From Altererythrobacter sp. Root672 (GTDB taxonomy: Bacteria; Pseudomonadota; Alphaproteobacteria; Sphingomonadales; Sphingomonadaceae): DNA of 64,000 nucleotides. Under the pieces are notes generated by a model. That model searched no databases. It had not been told where the DNA came from and saw only the letters and a program-made list of their open reading frames with translations. Made by a program: the position numbers and the translations under genes. Positions 62,092 to 64,000 of the stretch are shown one piece after another (the stretch's first letter is position 1; each line of letters begins with the position of its first letter). The DNA is taken from assembly GCF_001427865.1 (NCBI RefSeq), contig NZ_LMHH01000001.1, positions 62,001 through 126,000 of the forward strand, read 5' to 3'.

Positions 62092-63018
62092 TTAATCGAA
62101 GAAGGGATCGGTGCGGATCGTTCGCCCGCGCAGGAACGCGTCGGCGACGAGGCGGAGAGGATCGGTGTCGAACTCACTCTCACCGTTTCGAACCAAGTCC
62201 GAAAAGCGGGCGTAGAGCGCCGGATATTCCCCGTTCTTGCCTTGGTGCAACTCGGACGGAAGGCTCAGCTTCGCGCCGCCTTCGGACAGCTTGAGCGGGC
62301 CAGCGTCCGTGTCGATCCGGATGTCCCAAGTCTGCGGGCCGGTCTGCCGCCAGTCCAGGTCAACCGCAATCCCGGCTCCCGCAGCGTCCTGCAGCGATAG
62401 CCGGGCCGCGATGGGAGCGTCGCGGTTAGCGGGGAATTCTAGCTCCGCATCGGTCAAATCGAGCGGCTGCGGGAGGATGTGAGTGGCGATCGACAGTGCG
62501 TTGATCCCCGGATCGAATACGCCAAACCCACCCGCCCGCCAGATCCAGTCTTGCCCAGGGTGCCAAGTACGCACGTCTTCGCGCCAGACGATGGTGGCGC
62601 CCAAGACCTGGCGGTTCGCGAGCCAGGCGCGAGCGGTGGCGACACCTGCCGCGAAACGCGAATGCCAGCCAGCGAATACGGTGGCGCCTTTGCTTCGTGC
62701 CAGATCAGCAAGCCATTCAGCCTCCGAAAGGTTGACGGCTGGCGGCTTCTCCAGAAGGACGTACACCCCGTGATGAAGTGCGGTCGCCGCTAGCTTGCCG
62801 CGGATTTGCGGGGGGGTGCAAATCGCCACGGCGTCGAGGCCCATCTCGGAGGCGAGCAGCGCTTCGAGGTTATCGAACGCCGGAACGCCTACAACCGAAG
62901 CGCCGTCGGCACTGGCCGTGGCCACGAGAGCGAAGTCCCCATTTTTCATGATCGCCGGGAGATGCTGGTCACGAGCAATCTTGCCGAGGCCGACGATGGC
63001 CAGTCGAATGGGTTCCAT
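62092..63018 (-). CDS. L-arabinose / D-galactose 1-dehydrogenase (Gfo/Idh/MocA family)
   Basis: 308 residues from the ATG at 63018, with GGAG nine bases upstream; a GTG at 63024 overlaps the previous stop. The Rossmann motif LAIVGLGKIARDQHLPAI, the catalytic LLEKPPAVNL and a substrate segment EDVRTWHPGQDWIWRAGGFG, then FDPGINALSI, closely resemble Azospirillum L-arabinose 1-dehydrogenase and Pseudomonas D-galactose 1-dehydrogenase. It oxidises the sugar to its 1,4-lactone with NAD(P)+. It is co-transcribed with the AraD1 gene. No signal peptide, so it acts in the cytosol after uptake. Confidence 0.9.
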   Translation of the reverse strand: MEPIRLAIVGLGKIARDQHLPAIMKNGDFALVATASADGASVVGVPAFDNLEALLASEMGLDAVAICTPPQIRGKLAATALHHGVYVLLEKPPAVNLSEAEWLADLARSKGATVFAGWHSRFAAGVATARAWLANRQVLGATIVWREDVRTWHPGQDWIWRAGGFGVFDPGINALSIATHILPQPLDLTDAELEFPANRDAPIAARLSLQDAAGAGIAVDLDWRQTGPQTWDIRIDTDAGPLKLSEGGAKLSLPSELHQGKNGEYPALYARFSDLVRNGESEFDTDPLRLVADAFLRGRTIRTDPFFD

Positions 63019-63020
63019 CG

Positions 63021-64000
63021 TCACAGGCTCCGTACCGAAACGTCGGTCGGCCCCGCGATCGCAAGCGGATTGCGCAACGGCAGCGCGAAGGGCGCTGCCT
63101 CGATTTCGAACACATCGCCTGGCTGGGTCTGGATGCCCTCGCTGAACGAGAGCGTTGCGGTGCCGAAGAAATGGACGTGGATGTCTCCGGGCCGGCGGAA
63201 CATCGGATACTTGAAGTGATGATGCTCAAGGTTGGCGATCGTGTGCGACATGTTCGCCTCGCCCGATAGGAACGGCTTCTCCCAGATCACCGCATCACCG
63301 CGCCGGATCCGGCTGGTACCGCGCACATCTGCCGGAAGCTCTCCTACCAGCAGCTCCGGGCCGAGCGCAGCCGGCCGAAGCTTTGAGTGGGCCAGCCAGA
63401 GATAGTTGTGGCGCTCTGTCAGATGGTCGCTGAACTCGTTGGCGATGCAGAACCCGAGGCGGAACGGCGTGCCGTCGGAGCCGATGAGGTAGATTCCGGC
63501 GAGCTCGGGTTCCTCGCCGCCGTCTCTGGCGAAGCTGGGCATCCTCAGAGGCGCGCCCGGCCCGACGACATGCGTACCGTTGCCTTTGTAGAACCACTCC
63601 GGCTGTTGGCCGACCTGGCCCGGAGCCGGCTTGCCGCCCTCCAGTCCCTCGAGAAACATCCGCATGGAGTCGGTGAGAGTCTCGCCGGCTGCGGCCGCGC
63701 GGTGCATCTTGTCGCGGCCCTCGGCGGATCCAAGATGGGTTAGGCCGGTTCCGGTAAGCAGCAGATGTGCCTCGTCGGCATGATCGATCGGTGCCATCAG
63801 GCGACCGGCAGCAAGCTCATCAGCCGGATCGACCGAGCCCTCGGTCCCTGCAGCGTCGACCATTTCCGCAAGGCCGATACCGCGCGCGATAGCCTCGGCA
63901 GCTAAGCTGCGCACATCGGCGAACCCTGCGACGAAGTGTGCTTCACCCTCTCGTGCGGCGATAACCCGGCGAACACTATCAGGCGCTCGATGCTGAAGCA
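63021..64000 (-). CDS. AraD1/GguC-type FAH-fold sugar-acid enzyme (5' end beyond window)
   Basis: At least 326 codons are visible and the frame stays open to the right edge, starting ...LQHRAPDSVRRVIAAREGEA, so the true start lies just outside. The fumarylacetoacetase-type fold is seen in MFLEGLEGGKPAP, QPEWFYKGNGTHVVGPGAPL, GEEPELAGIYLIGSDGTPFR and LGFCIANEFSDHLTERHNYL. Proteins named AraD1 or GguC accompany arabinose and galactose oxidation genes and probably act on 2-keto-3-deoxy sugar acids, though the reaction is not settled. It overlaps the 1-dehydrogenase by 0-4 nt depending on start. Confidence 0.85.
   Translation of the reverse strand, partial: LQHRAPDSVRRVIAAREGEAHFVAGFADVRSLAAEAIARGIGLAEMVDAAGTEGSVDPADELAAGRLMAPIDHADEAHLLLTGTGLTHLGSAEGRDKMHRAAAAGETLTDSMRMFLEGLEGGKPAPGQVGQQPEWFYKGNGTHVVGPGAPLRMPSFARDGGEEPELAGIYLIGSDGTPFRLGFCIANEFSDHLTERHNYLWLAHSKLRPAALGPELLVGELPADVRGTSRIRRGDAVIWEKPFLSGEANMSHTIANLEHHHFKYPMFRRPGDIHVHFFGTATLSFSEGIQTQPGDVFEIEAAPFALPLRNPLAIAGPTDVSVRSL

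Noticed and set aside
1-64000. CRISPR array, phage genes, toxin-antitoxin or restriction system
   Set aside because: I looked for spaced repeats, short paired genes and known nuclease or methylase motifs and found none.

Overview
The window is GC-rich, gene-dense alphaproteobacterial DNA, most likely from a sphingomonad or erythrobacter (Sphingomonadales). This rests on the zwf-edd-glk-eda Entner-Doudoroff block, an RcdA (DUF1465) cell-cycle adaptor, several TonB-dependent receptors, PepSY membrane proteins, and short palindromic repeats of the kind common in sphingomonads. No rRNA, CRISPR array, IS element or integrase was seen. Both ends cut a gene: nadA at the left and an AraD1/FAH-family sugar-acid enzyme at the right.

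Left part (1-45 kb) reads as chromosomal core. It holds nadA, a membrane protein, a DUF4230 protein and an MBL hydrolase; rcdA and two DUF465 genes; ptsP, rodZ, a tol-pal-type coordinator and tilS; an L,D-transpeptidase; and the tightly overlapped ED genes (zwf, edd, glk, eda) followed by an unusual PEP-carboxylase-like gene. Next come a transglutaminase, YjbQ, a secreted GH3 beta-glucosidase and a c-type cytochrome lipoprotein. A metal-uptake block of two convergent TonB receptor/PepSY units follows, one with a clear Fur box. The rest holds an NDP/ATP-type carrier, aldo/keto reductase, epoxide hydrolase, cupin, MsrB, a large DUF3857-transglutaminase-TPR protein, RimO, a K+ channel, SurE, SerS and a glycosyltransferase.

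At 45.28 kb lies a 55-nt 3' fragment of a tRNA-Val(CAC) gene with no 5' half, the usual footprint of tRNA-targeted integration. Its orientation places the inserted DNA to the right. From there the content is accessory and catabolic. First come an AAHS-type transporter and a BKACE beta-keto acid cleavage enzyme, divergent from a LuxR-type regulator. Next are a TonB receptor with a DUF3237 protein, divergent from a MarR regulator, and two secreted alpha/beta hydrolases. Last is a pentose set: esterase, GH43, FHS sugar permease, GalM, L-arabinonate dehydratase, GH51 arabinofuranosidase, L-arabinose/D-galactose 1-dehydrogenase and AraD1.

Three intergenic regions in the right part carry candidate operators beside matching regulators or in paired promoters: a 20-bp near-palindrome (LuxR), a 15-bp perfect palindrome (MarR), and a repeated GTCGGAC-N-ATA motif (GntR/FadR-like) in front of the sugar genes. 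One coherent but unproven reading is that the right-hand region lets the cell debranch arabinose-containing plant polysaccharide (acetyl, possibly feruloyl, and arabinosyl groups) and oxidise L-arabinose without phosphorylation.
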